This document shows positions 1-6,339 of a DNA stretch of 7,816 nucleotides, piece by piece (position 1 is the first letter of the stretch; each line of letters opens with the position of its first letter). The notes below the pieces were generated by a model that was given only the letters and a program-made list of their open reading frames with translations, was not told where the DNA came from and did no database searches. This DNA is from an uncultured Clostridia bacterium (GTDB lineage: Bacteria > Bacillota > Dehalobacteriia > UBA4068 > JAAVYR01), in NCBI GenBank assembly GCA_946562005.1, contig CAMNVD010000052.1, positions 1-7,816 on the forward strand. The letters are read 5' to 3'. The position numbers and the translations under genes were made by a program.

Positions 1-315
1 GATATGGAATATATGGTGGGGGAATATAAAAAGAGACGGGACCTGATTACCGCAAGACTGAGAGAAGCGGGTCTTAGCTTATTCTTGCCTATGGGGGCTT
101 TTTATGCGTTTCCATCTATCCAGGTGACGGGGCTTAGCTCTGAAGAGTTTTGTATGCGCTTACTCAATGAGAAACGGGTAGCGGTGGTACCTGGGTATCC
201 ATTCGGGGATTGTGGAGAAGGATTTATTCGTTGTTCTTATGCGTACTCAGTAGAACATATTGAAGAGGCCTGCAATCGGATTGCAGAATTTGTCCAAGAA
301 GTAACGGCTAAATAA
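1..315 (+). CDS. PLP-dependent class I/II aminotransferase, C-terminal part (5' end outside window)
   Basis: This is the last 104 residues of a fold-type I aminotransferase. The frame is open to the left edge, so the internal ATG at position 4 is not a start. Visible family features are the 'GAFYAFP' strand of the small domain, 'VAVVPGYPFG', and 'GEGFIRCSYAYS', whose Arg (codon 229-231) matches the conserved arginine that binds the substrate alpha-carboxylate. The PLP lysine lies outside the window. The protein would transfer amino groups between an amino acid and a 2-oxoacid in the cytoplasm. The C-terminal motif resembles PatA/AspB-type enzymes, so aspartate or N-acetyl-diaminopimelate aminotransferase are both possible; the substrate cannot be read from this fragment. 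A terminator 43 bases after the stop separates it from dnaD. In Bacillus subtilis aspB also lies upstream of dnaD (with asnS between), which weakly supports an AspB-like identity. Confidence 0.85.
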   Translation, partial: DMEYMVGEYKKRRDLITARLREAGLSLFLPMGAFYAFPSIQVTGLSSEEFCMRLLNEKRVAVVPGYPFGDCGEGFIRCSYAYSVEHIEEACNRIAEFVQEVTAK

Positions 316-358
316 ATGACTGCTGTTTGTGATTGTATTGCAAATGATTGAACCAAAG

Positions 359-406
359 CCCATCTTATTATTGATTTGGTTATCGAAGATAATGAGATGG
401 GTTTTT
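359..406 (+). terminator. Intrinsic terminator between aminotransferase and dnaD
   Basis: A 13-bp stem (CCCATCTTATTAT at 359-371 with ATAATGAGATGGG at 389-401, one G-T wobble) is followed at once by TTTTT (402-406). The inner part can fold further (371-375 with 382-386). It ends the aminotransferase transcript. Because it sits only about 10 bases before the dnaD ribosome binding site, it could also act as an attenuator for read-through into dnaD. Confidence 0.75.
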
Positions 407-423
407 CTGTGGAGGGGTGTGAA

Positions 424-1179
424 ATGGCGAAGAAAAAAAATAATCTAGAAGCAAATTTTTCTATACATTTATTAACGGATACAGTCGCTGTTCCCAAAAT
501 GCTATTAACGCACTATTCACAGTTAGGCTTAAATGAGCAAGAGCTTGTTGTGCTGCTGAAAGTATATACAGCGGATAGAAATCAAGGGCTTGCCTTTTCT
601 GCTTTTGGGGAGGAACGATTGGTTATTCCTAGTTTGGTTAAAAAGAAGTTTGTTGTCATTCAAAAGCAGGAACAGCAGGAGTATCTATGTTTGGTTTGGG
701 AGGTACTCTTTGACCGTTTATTGGAGCTTTGGGTTTACCAACAAAGTGTGGGCAATCCTTGCAAACCTCTTTCTGGTGGGGAGCGTTATGCAGAACTGCA
801 AAAAAATGAAAATTTGCAGGAACAGTTGCTTTCAAAAGATTTTGGAGAATTGTACCAAGTTTTTGAGCAGGAATTTGGGCGAGGTCTCTCGCCTTTAGAA
901 TCTGAAAAAATTATGGAGTGGCAGGATAATTTTGGTTTTCGCAGCGATATGATATTAGAAGCATTAAAAAGAGCTGTTTACCGTGGAAAATATTCCTTTG
1001 CCTATATTGATACTATTTTGCATGATTGGTATAAAAAAAATATCCGCACACCTATGGAAATCGAACAGTTGGATGTGGATAGAGTCAGTGAACCTGTGAA
1101 AACAGCCCGAAAAACAAAGCCTAAAGAGAAAAGTGAGAAAAATAAAACAGACTATTCTCTTGTTTACCAAAAGAAATGA
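424..1179 (+). CDS. dnaD: DnaD replication-initiation / primosome protein
   Basis: This 251-residue protein is DnaD, which remodels DNA and helps load the replicative helicase at oriC and at restarting forks. The N-terminal winged-helix region contains 'VPKMLLTHYSQLGLNEQEL' (residues 23-41), very close to what I remember of B. subtilis DnaD ('IPNLLLTHYKQLGLNETEL'). The C-terminal DnaB_2/DnaD domain runs from 'LYQVFEQEF' at about residue 143 to about 215 and holds the YxxxIxxxW DNA-binding signature (Y194, I198, W202). A lysine-rich tail follows (about residues 225-251), as expected for the flexible DNA-binding tail. I chose the ATG at 424 because GGAGGGG (411-417) precedes it at good spacing. 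The TTG at 376 lies inside the terminator hairpin and has no ribosome binding site. The gene is 29 bases upstream of the helicase loader and almost certainly co-transcribed with it. I saw no clean sigma-A promoter between the terminator and the start. Confidence 0.92.
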   Translation: MAKKKNNLEANFSIHLLTDTVAVPKMLLTHYSQLGLNEQELVVLLKVYTADRNQGLAFSAFGEERLVIPSLVKKKFVVIQKQEQQEYLCLVWEVLFDRLLELWVYQQSVGNPCKPLSGGERYAELQKNENLQEQLLSKDFGELYQVFEQEFGRGLSPLESEKIMEWQDNFGFRSDMILEALKRAVYRGKYSFAYIDTILHDWYKKNIRTPMEIEQLDVDRVSEPVKTARKTKPKEKSEKNKTDYSLVYQKK

Positions 1180-1208
1180 GCGCCTGACAGAGAAAGGGAT
1201 AAGGACCC

Positions 1209-1991
1209 ATGGAAAAAATAAATCAATCGCTAAACCAGTTAAATACATTTTCTCAAACAAAGGAAAAGCCTACTTATCAGTGTGAACGATGCCAAGATAC
1301 TGGACTTGTTATTATTGATGGCATTGGGAAAATCTGTCCTTGTCAGAAAAAGGTGGTCCTTGCTCAAAAAAAGCAGGCGTCTAATATGACGCCAAAGCTG
1401 GCTGAAAAGACCTTTGAGAATTTTTCTATGCACTACTATCCTGCTTATGCCTTTAGTGAACGCTATGGGAAAACTTATCAGCAGTTGGCGGAAACAGCGC
1501 TGTTGTCCTGTAAAAATTTTGTTTCTGATGTAAAGGCGGACCGCTACCGAGAGGGGCTTATTTTAGAGGGGGACATTGGCAGTGGTAAGACCCATCTAGC
1601 GGCAGCCATTGCCAATGAATTATTAGACGCTGGTAGAACCGTGCTATTTTTAGTAGTGCCGGAATTTTTAGATGAAATCCGCAGTAGCTATCAGGAAGCC
1701 TCTGATGGCAGTGAAGGGGCATTGATGCAAAAAGCGAAAAATGTACCGATTCTGATTTTAGATGATTTAGGTGCTCATACCTATACGAATTGGACGCAAA
1801 GCAAAATTTTCACATTGCTAAACCATCGCCTTAACTATAATCTGCCGACGGTGATTACAACTAATCTTTCTGTAGAAGAGATTGGTGAGGCATTGGGAGA
1901 GCGGACTGCCTCGCGCTTGGTCGAATTAGGTAAGTTTTATCCGCTTCAAGTGGAGCAGGACATCCGCTTAACCAAGAGCCTGGAAAAATAG
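1209..1991 (+). CDS. dnaI: AAA+ helicase loader, DnaI/DnaC-type primosomal ATPase
   Basis: This 260-residue cytoplasmic ATPase belongs to the DnaC/DnaI helicase-loader family, which places the replicative helicase on single-stranded DNA. A short N-terminal region carries a probable zinc site, C25-x2-C28 and C43-x-C45, followed by a basic stretch. The AAA+ core has Walker A GDIGSGKT (residues 121-128), Walker B ILILDD (181-186), a sensor-1 region 'VITTN', and a conserved Arg-containing 'GERTASRLVE' near the C-terminus that fits the family's arginine finger/sensor-2 area. The ATG at 1209 is preceded by AAGGA at 1201-1205. The gap from dnaD is 29 bases, so the pair forms an operon comparable to dnaB-dnaI in B. 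subtilis, except that the partner here is DnaD. A DnaC-like name would be equally acceptable, and a phage or transposon (IstB) relative is unlikely given the dnaD neighbour and the Cys cluster. Confidence 0.88.
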   Translation: MEKINQSLNQLNTFSQTKEKPTYQCERCQDTGLVIIDGIGKICPCQKKVVLAQKKQASNMTPKLAEKTFENFSMHYYPAYAFSERYGKTYQQLAETALLSCKNFVSDVKADRYREGLILEGDIGSGKTHLAAAIANELLDAGRTVLFLVVPEFLDEIRSSYQEASDGSEGALMQKAKNVPILILDDLGAHTYTNWTQSKIFTLLNHRLNYNLPTVITTNLSVEEIGEALGERTASRLVELGKFYPLQVEQDIRLTKSLEK

Positions 1992-2003
1992 ATAAAGGAT
2001 GCG

Positions 2004-2095
2004 TTATTACCTGCTTAGTTGTTACCCTGAGTGTAGTCGAGGGGGTTAAAAAGATTCTTCAGCATTGCATCCCTCAGTGTGACAGTGGGTAATAA
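2004..2095. repeat. Imperfect palindromic intergenic repeat
   Basis: Between the helicase loader and the amidase lies a region with nested imperfect symmetry. TTATTACC (2004-2011) pairs with GGTAATAA (2088-2095); TTACCC (2022-2027) can pair with GGGTAA (2087-2092); CTGAG (2027-2031) pairs with CTCAG (2073-2077); GAGGG (2039-2043) pairs with CCCTC (2071-2075). The words 'CCCTGAGTGTAGTCGAGGG' and 'AAGATTCTTCAGC' resemble a dispersed short repeat seen in many bacterial genomes (CCCTGAGCG...GTCGAAGGG ... GATTCTTCGC...CTCAGG). The resemblance is from memory; only a same-genome search would show that it is repeated. There is no transposase or terminal direct repeat. Confidence 0.5.
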
Positions 2096-2132
2096 ACAAA
2101 AAATAAATCTATCTGAGGTGGAGCGACACGGT

Positions 2133-2948
2133 ATGAGAGAAAAAATGAGTTTAGATATAGCAGTCATTCAAATGGCAGTGGAACCAGGAACCCCTGCTAT
2201 AAATATGGAAAAAGCAGTGGCGATGGTAAGGGAAGCAGCAAAGAATGGCAGTGAACTCATTGTTCTGCCAGAGCTGTGGTATAGCGGCTATGCATTGGAC
2301 CAGTTAGCGGCGGATGCGATGCCTCTTTCATCTCATCCCGGTATCCAGCAAATGCAGCGGTTAGCAAAGGAATATGGTGTATTTCTTGCGGCGGGTTCTG
2401 TTGCAACGAAAAAACAGGGCAGCTATTATAATACTGCTGTATTTATAGATAATGCTGGTCGGATAACTGGGCAATATGATAAAATCCATTTATTTCCGCT
2501 AGGTCTTCATGAAGACCAGTATTTTGCACCAGGAAAGGATTTTTGTCTTGTAGATACGCCTTGGGGGCGGGTAGGCATGATACTTTGTTATGATATTCGT
2601 TTCCCAGCGTTATGTCAGAATTTAGTCCTAAGGGGGGCGGAAATGCTTATTATTCCTGCGCAGTTTGGGGCGGCCCGTATCCAGCATTGGAATATTTTGG
2701 CACAGGCCCGTGCTATCGAAAATCAGTGTTTTGTCCTTGCTTGTGATGTTACAGGCGATAAAGATAGTGGCTATTGCGGTTCTTCTTTGGTGGTTTCTCC
2801 TTGGGGAGAGGTTCTTGTGCATGGGGATGACCAGGAAACCATTCTCTATGGGAAATTGGATTTTAGCCAAATAGAAAAGGTACGGCGGACTATTCCTGTG
2901 TTTGAGCAGCGGCGTCCAATCTTTGATGAAATAATTGATAAGAAATAA
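2133..2948 (+). CDS. Carbon-nitrogen (nitrilase superfamily) hydrolase, probable omega-amidase-like amidase
   Basis: This 271-residue cytoplasmic enzyme carries the complete nitrilase-superfamily Glu-Lys-Cys triad: E47 in 'LPELWYSGY', K117 in 'YDKIHLFP', and C152 in 'GMILCYDIRFP'. The fold and length (about 260-280) fit stand-alone amidases such as Nit2/omega-amidase, YafV and MtnU, which hydrolyse alpha-ketoglutaramate or similar amides; the exact substrate is not readable. I chose the ATG at 2133 because GGTGGAG (2117-2123) lies 9 bases upstream. The frame extends back to a GTG at 2079, but that stretch is inside the palindromic repeat and unrelated to the family. A second ATG at 2145 begins nearer the domain and is a less likely alternative. 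The gene is separated from the dnaD-dnaI operon by about 140 bases and ends just before a bidirectional terminator. An aminotransferase upstream could in principle supply an omega-amidase substrate, but the two genes are not adjacent. Confidence 0.87.
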   Translation: MREKMSLDIAVIQMAVEPGTPAINMEKAVAMVREAAKNGSELIVLPELWYSGYALDQLAADAMPLSSHPGIQQMQRLAKEYGVFLAAGSVATKKQGSYYNTAVFIDNAGRITGQYDKIHLFPLGLHEDQYFAPGKDFCLVDTPWGRVGMILCYDIRFPALCQNLVLRGAEMLIIPAQFGAARIQHWNILAQARAIENQCFVLACDVTGDKDSGYCGSSLVVSPWGEVLVHGDDQETILYGKLDFSQIEKVRRTIPVFEQRRPIFDEIIDKK

Positions 2949-2951
2949 AAT

Positions 2952-2988
2952 AAAAATACCTGTAATCTTATTGATTACAGGTATTTTT
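2952..2988. terminator. Bidirectional intrinsic terminator
   Basis: A perfect 16-bp inverted repeat (2952-2967 with 2973-2988, 5-base loop) has AAAAA on its left flank and TTTTT on its right flank, so it gives a hairpin plus U-tract on either strand. It starts 3 bases after the amidase stop codon and 2 bases beyond the 3' end of the oppositely oriented tRNA-Arg, and evidently terminates both. Confidence 0.9.
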
Positions 2989-2990
2989 GA

Positions 2991-3065
2991 TGGTACGCCC
3001 GATAGGAGTCGAACCTACGCACCTGGCTCCGGAGGCCAGTGCTCTATCCACTGAGCTACGGGCGC
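2991..3065 (-). tRNA. tRNA-Arg (anticodon CCG, reads CGG)
   Basis: The minus strand folds into a full cloverleaf of 75 bases including an encoded CCA end (TGG at 2991-2993 on the plus strand). The acceptor stem is GCGCCCG with CGGGCGT (a G-U closing pair at 1-72). The D stem is GCTC/GAGC, the anticodon stem CTGGC/GCCAG with loop CTCCGGA, the variable loop 4 bases, and the T arm GTAGG-TTCGACT-CCTAT. The anticodon CCG lies at 3030-3032. It is a single tRNA with its own promoter and terminator. Confidence 0.96.
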
Positions 3066-3095
3066 ATAGAGATACTGATAGAAATCAGCTTTATT

Positions 3096-3124
3096 ATTTT
3101 ACCTGAAAATCCACAAATAGTCAA
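3096..3124 (-). promoter_or_regulatory. Sigma-A promoter of tRNA-Arg
   Basis: On the minus strand TTGACT (3119-3124) and TAAAAT (3096-3101) are separated by exactly 17 bases. Transcription would start near 3089, giving a leader of about 24 bases before the mature tRNA 5' end at 3065. Confidence 0.75.
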
Positions 3125-3232
3125 TTGTTTTCTTTTTTGCGAAAAAGAACTTTTCTCGAGGAAAGAAAAGGGGATTTTGTCTTTTATGTGGAATATTGCT
3201 AAAGCTGGAAACAGGAAAGGCGGTTTGAATAA

Positions 3233-6121
3233 GTGAATTTCGTCGTAATTGATTTGGAAACAACCGGTCTGGACCATAATACCTGCGAGATTATAGAAAT
3301 CGGTGCAGTGAAAATAAAAAATAATGTGATTATCGATGAACTTTCTATGTTGATAAAACCACGGGAGGATATCCCTCTTGAAGTGCAAGAGTTGACGGGG
3401 ATTTCTCCGGAAATGGTGGCGGATGCACCACCTATTGAGGTAGGTATAGAAGCATTGCAGGATTTTTTAGAAGACTATTGTCCTGTTGCCCATAATATCT
3501 CTTTTGAAAGCGGCTTTTTAACGCCCTATTTGGGTGAAATGGAGTGGTTGGATACCATTGACTTAGGTCGCATTTTTTGGCCGGGACATAGCAGTTATAG
3601 CCTAAAAGAGCTTATCAAGGTGGTCGGCATCACCAATAGTAACCCCCATAGAGCATTGGCTGATGCGATGGCTAGTGCTGAAATTGTTTTGGCTGCATTA
3701 GATAAGTTGCGAGGGCTGGATTTATGGGTGCAGCAAAATCTTTATTTGCTAGCAGACCAGTTTGGAGAAAAGACATTAGGTAGATTGTTGCTGCAAGAAG
3801 CAGGGAAAAACTTGAAGATAACCGGGATGATACCGCCTATTGGCAGTAAGTTAAAGGCGCCGCCGGGAGATGACCGTGCTTTGCTCCTGAATTGGGATTG
3901 GGAGGAAGATATCCCAGAGGAGGAGGAAGAACTATTCTCTGTAACGCCTGTACCTTTGCAAAAACTAAATGGTTTCTTAGGAGAAGAGGGGATAGGCCGG
4001 GAAAAATATCCTAATTTTGAATACCGTCCGCAACAGCTGGAAATGGCGAGAAAGGTGCTGCATAGCTTTAACAGTGAAGCACCGCTGGTAATAGAAGCGG
4101 GGACAGGCACGGGGAAATCGTTAGCATATCTGTTGCCATCTGTTCTTTTTGCAAAGCAAAACCATACAAAGGTAGTTGTAAGTACGCATACCATTAATTT
4201 ACAGGAACAGCTTTTGCAAAAGGATATACCTCTATTATCAGAACTAATGGGTGAAGAAATCAAGGCCAGTGTGGTAAAGGGCAGGGGCAATTATCTTTGT
4301 CTTACTCGTTGGAGTCATGCTCTTGGCTACAATGGAGCTCAGATTATTCCATTTTTGATGTCGGTAGCTGTATGGATGGGTGAGTCTAGCTCTGGGGATA
4401 TGAGCCATTTATCTTTGCGGCGGGATCAGAAATGGCAAGGGCAAGCCATTAGCGCCGGTAAAGAAAGTTGTCTTGGTCCCCTTTGTCCTTATTTTAAAAC
4501 GAAATGTTTTGTACATAAAGCAAGGCAAAAGGCCTTTCTTTCTGATATTGTGGTTATTAATCACTCTCTTTTATTAGCCAATGCCGGGATGGAACGGGGC
4601 TTTTTACCGGAATTTTCTTATTTAGTTATAGACGAAGCCCATCATCTGGATAAGGTAGCCAAGGAACAACTGACCCAGCAAATCAGCTATTATCAGATAG
4701 CAGGAATCCTGGAACGCTTAAGCAAGAAAGAACGGGGTAGTATTTTAGCGAAGTGGAAAAGTCAGCTAGAAAAACTGGAAATCGAGCGGGACCAATACCT
4801 AGAAATCGTGACGGATATTGATAAACTGTTAAAAGAAATAGGGATGTGTTGGCGGCGTCTGGATGACTTTTTTTCGGCATTGCTTTATGGGTTTGCTGAG
4901 TATATCCAGGGAAATTTTTTCCCGGCGCAGATTCGCTTGGTAGCGGCAATGCGGCAAAAACCGGATTATGAAAACATTCTTACTGCTAAAAACAATTTAG
5001 CCTCCATCTTACAGAAAATTGCTAAAAAACTGGATGCCGTGATAAACCTAATTGACCGTTTGGAAAAGGAACAAGGCGTATCTATTGACAGTTCTATGGA
5101 AGCAGTTATTTTGCAGGAATCTTTATCGGCAGCTGCTTCGGTGCTGCATATTGCGATGGATTCTTGGCAAAATGACAATAGTGATTTTGTCGGCTGGGTA
5201 GAATTTAGCGGAAAGCTCAATAAGGATACGCTTTTTGTAGATACTGATGATATTGATTTGCGTGATGTTTATTTTTTACCTAGTTTGTATTTGGCGCCCA
5301 TAGATGTGGGGGATTTAATTTCTACCTCTCTCATTGAGCAGAAGCATTCTGTGGTTATGACATCCGCAACCCTTGCCATAAATGGAGACTTTTCTTTCTT
5401 TCTGAAGGAGTGCGGATTAGATAAGCTGCCAGATATCGGACTTCATGTATTATCATCACCGTTCTGTTATGATGATCAGATGCTTTTTGCTGTAACAACT
5501 GATATCCCTGAACCCAGCCTGGTGCCAGAGGCTGTTTATTTTGCCAAGGTGGCAGAAAGTATTATTGAGCTGGTAAAAGTGACCAATGGCAGAACCATGA
5601 TTTTGTTTACCTCTCATTATCATTTAAAGTCTATTTATCGTATGATTAATCCTGTTCTCAAAGAGCTGGATATTAAGGTATTAGCCCATGGTATTTCCGG
5701 CAGTCACCATAGCATTACAGAAGAATTTAAATCAACAGAAAAGGCTTGTCTGCTCGGGGCTGCTAGTTTCTGGGAAGGGGTAGATATTGTAGGAGAAGCT
5801 CTTTCTATGGTAATTATGGTGAAGATTCCTTTTTGGCCGCCAAGCACGCCGATTATTAGTGCAAAGCTGGATAAGCTAAAGGCTGAGGGGATTGATGGCT
5901 TTTCTAGGTATAGTTTGCCTCAGGCAGTGATTCGTTTTAAACAAGGTTATGGCCGATTAATACGTTCTACTGAGGATGTAGGAGCTGTGGTGCTTTTGGA
6001 TAAGCGCTTTGTCAATAAACGGTATGGTGCAGTTTTTCGTAATGCGTTACCTGTAAATAACATTCTTGCGGCACCTGTCAATGAAATTGGCAAAAAGGTA
6101 GAGGCTTGGCTGCAAAAATAA
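3233..6121 (+). CDS. dinG: DinG-family exonuclease-helicase with four Fe-S-type cysteines
   Basis: This 962-residue protein fuses an N-terminal DnaQ-like DEDDh exonuclease (about 1-160) to an XPD/DinG superfamily 2 helicase. The exonuclease shows D7 and E9 (DLETTG), motif II 'HNISFESGFL' with E92 where Asp is usual, and motif III H139/D144. An acidic linker (about 224-233) leads to the helicase: Q-motif-like YRPQQ (264-268), Walker A GTGTGKS (290-296), DEAH box 467-470, SAT at 711-713, motif V FWEGVD (846-851) and motif VI QGYGRLIRS (904-912). C356, C413, C418 and C425 sit between Walker A and DEAH in the pattern of the [4Fe-4S] domain of E. coli DinG. The family unwinds DNA 5' to 3', acting on flaps, R-loops and blocked forks. 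The GTG start at 3233 follows AGGAAAGGCGG (3213-3223) and places motif I at the expected depth. It is monocistronic, with a terminator just after the stop. No LexA box was found. Confidence 0.95.
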   Translation: MNFVVIDLETTGLDHNTCEIIEIGAVKIKNNVIIDELSMLIKPREDIPLEVQELTGISPEMVADAPPIEVGIEALQDFLEDYCPVAHNISFESGFLTPYLGEMEWLDTIDLGRIFWPGHSSYSLKELIKVVGITNSNPHRALADAMASAEIVLAALDKLRGLDLWVQQNLYLLADQFGEKTLGRLLLQEAGKNLKITGMIPPIGSKLKAPPGDDRALLLNWDWEEDIPEEEEELFSVTPVPLQKLNGFLGEEGIGREKYPNFEYRPQQLEMARKVLHSFNSEAPLVIEAGTGTGKSLAYLLPSVLFAKQNHTKVVVSTHTINLQEQLLQKDIPLLSELMGEEIKASVVKGRGNYLCLTRWSHALGYNGAQIIPFLMSVAVWMGESSSGDMSHLSLRRDQKWQGQAISAGKESCLGPLCPYFKTKCFVHKARQKAFLSDIVVINHSLLLANAGMERGFLPEFSYLVIDEAHHLDKVAKEQLTQQISYYQIAGILERLSKKERGSILAKWKSQLEKLEIERDQYLEIVTDIDKLLKEIGMCWRRLDDFFSALLYGFAEYIQGNFFPAQIRLVAAMRQKPDYENILTAKNNLASILQKIAKKLDAVINLIDRLEKEQGVSIDSSMEAVILQESLSAAASVLHIAMDSWQNDNSDFVGWVEFSGKLNKDTLFVDTDDIDLRDVYFLPSLYLAPIDVGDLISTSLIEQKHSVVMTSATLAINGDFSFFLKECGLDKLPDIGLHVLSSPFCYDDQMLFAVTTDIPEPSLVPEAVYFAKVAESIIELVKVTNGRTMILFTSHYHLKSIYRMINPVLKELDIKVLAHGISGSHHSITEEFKSTEKACLLGAASFWEGVDIVGEALSMVIMVKIPFWPPSTPIISAKLDKLKAEGIDGFSRYSLPQAVIRFKQGYGRLIRSTEDVGAVVLLDKRFVNKRYGAVFRNALPVNNILAAPVNEIGKKVEAWLQK

Positions 6122-6127
6122 ATTATA

Positions 6128-6161
6128 AAAAAGAGATTGTCCGGGAGGGCAATCTCTTTTT
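6128..6161 (+). terminator. Intrinsic terminator after dinG
   Basis: A 15-bp stem (6128-6142 with 6147-6161, one T-G wobble) has the 4-base loop GGGA and ends in TTTTT. It begins 7 bases after the dinG stop. The A-rich left arm would also provide a U-tract on the minus strand. It isolates the downstream microgene from dinG, so that gene must have its own promoter. Confidence 0.88.
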
Positions 6162-6190
6162 CGTACAAACACCAATAGGATATTTTTAGA

Positions 6191-6196
6191 TATAAT
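6191..6196 (+). promoter_or_regulatory. Possible -10 element upstream of spoVM
   Basis: TATAAT is present between the dinG terminator and the microgene, but no matching -35 (TTGACA-like) lies 16-18 bases upstream. ATAGGATAT (6175-6183) resembles a sigma-H -35 but has no suitable -10 after it, and I could not fit a convincing sigma-E pair (the usual control of spoVM in B. subtilis). The promoter for this gene is therefore unresolved within 6162-6235. Confidence 0.3.
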
Positions 6197-6251
6197 AAAG
6201 CAAACGGAAAACAAAATCGGTACATTTACCGGTAAGGGGAGGGATAACAAG

Positions 6252-6320
6252 TTGAAAATTTATTATGTAAAGTTACCTAATTTTTTACGGAATGTCTTGA
6301 AGAAAGCATTAAAACAATAA
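6252..6320 (+). CDS. spoVM: SpoVM-like sporulation peptide (22 residues, TTG start)
   Basis: A 22-codon frame starts with TTG and is preceded by a strong ribosome binding site GGGGAGGG (6236-6243) about 9 bases upstream. Its first twelve residues, MKIYYVKLPNFL, align without gaps to B. subtilis SpoVM MKFYTIKLPKFL (26 residues, recalled from memory). Over the first 20 positions I count 9 identities plus several conservative changes, including the functionally important Pro9. The remainder (R-N-V-L-K-K-A-L-K-Q) continues the amphipathic, basic helix, but the Gly-Gly at 13-14 is replaced by Arg-Asn and the C-terminus is shorter. SpoVM inserts into the convex outer forespore membrane and anchors SpoIVA, founding the spore coat. 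The gene stands alone, after the dinG terminator and before a hairpin that can terminate it. It is too short for most gene callers. A chance ORF is unlikely given the combined ribosome binding site and motif. Confidence 0.85.
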   Translation: MKIYYVKLPNFLRNVLKKALKQ

Positions 6321-6339
6321 GCTGTTTTCTTGATGCTGA

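Noticed and set aside
376..423. N-terminal extension of dnaD from a TTG at 376
   Set aside because: The stretch lies in the loop and right arm of the terminator hairpin, has no ribosome binding site, and the ATG at 424 has a strong one and fits the family's length.
2079..2132. N-terminal extension of the amidase from a GTG at 2079
   Set aside because: It falls partly in the palindromic repeat, encodes nothing family-like, and a good ribosome binding site sits before the ATG at 2133.
3149..3164. Near-palindrome around CTCGAG, and a GAAC half-site, as a possible LexA box for dinG
   Set aside because: The Gram-positive LexA box needs GAAC-N4-GTTC; only the left half is present, and the symmetry is imperfect.
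3039..3236. Plus-strand 65-residue frame before dinG
   Set aside because: It begins inside the tRNA gene, has no ribosome binding site or recognisable motif, and overlaps the tRNA promoter.
3742..4290. Long minus-strand frame (182 residues) inside dinG
   Set aside because: It is a shadow of the dinG coding frame; it is low-complexity, serine-rich and has no family resemblance, while dinG motifs are continuous on the other strand.
6218..6231. Short inverted repeat CGGT-N6-ACCG upstream of spoVM
   Set aside because: Four base pairs are too few to support a regulatory site without conservation data.
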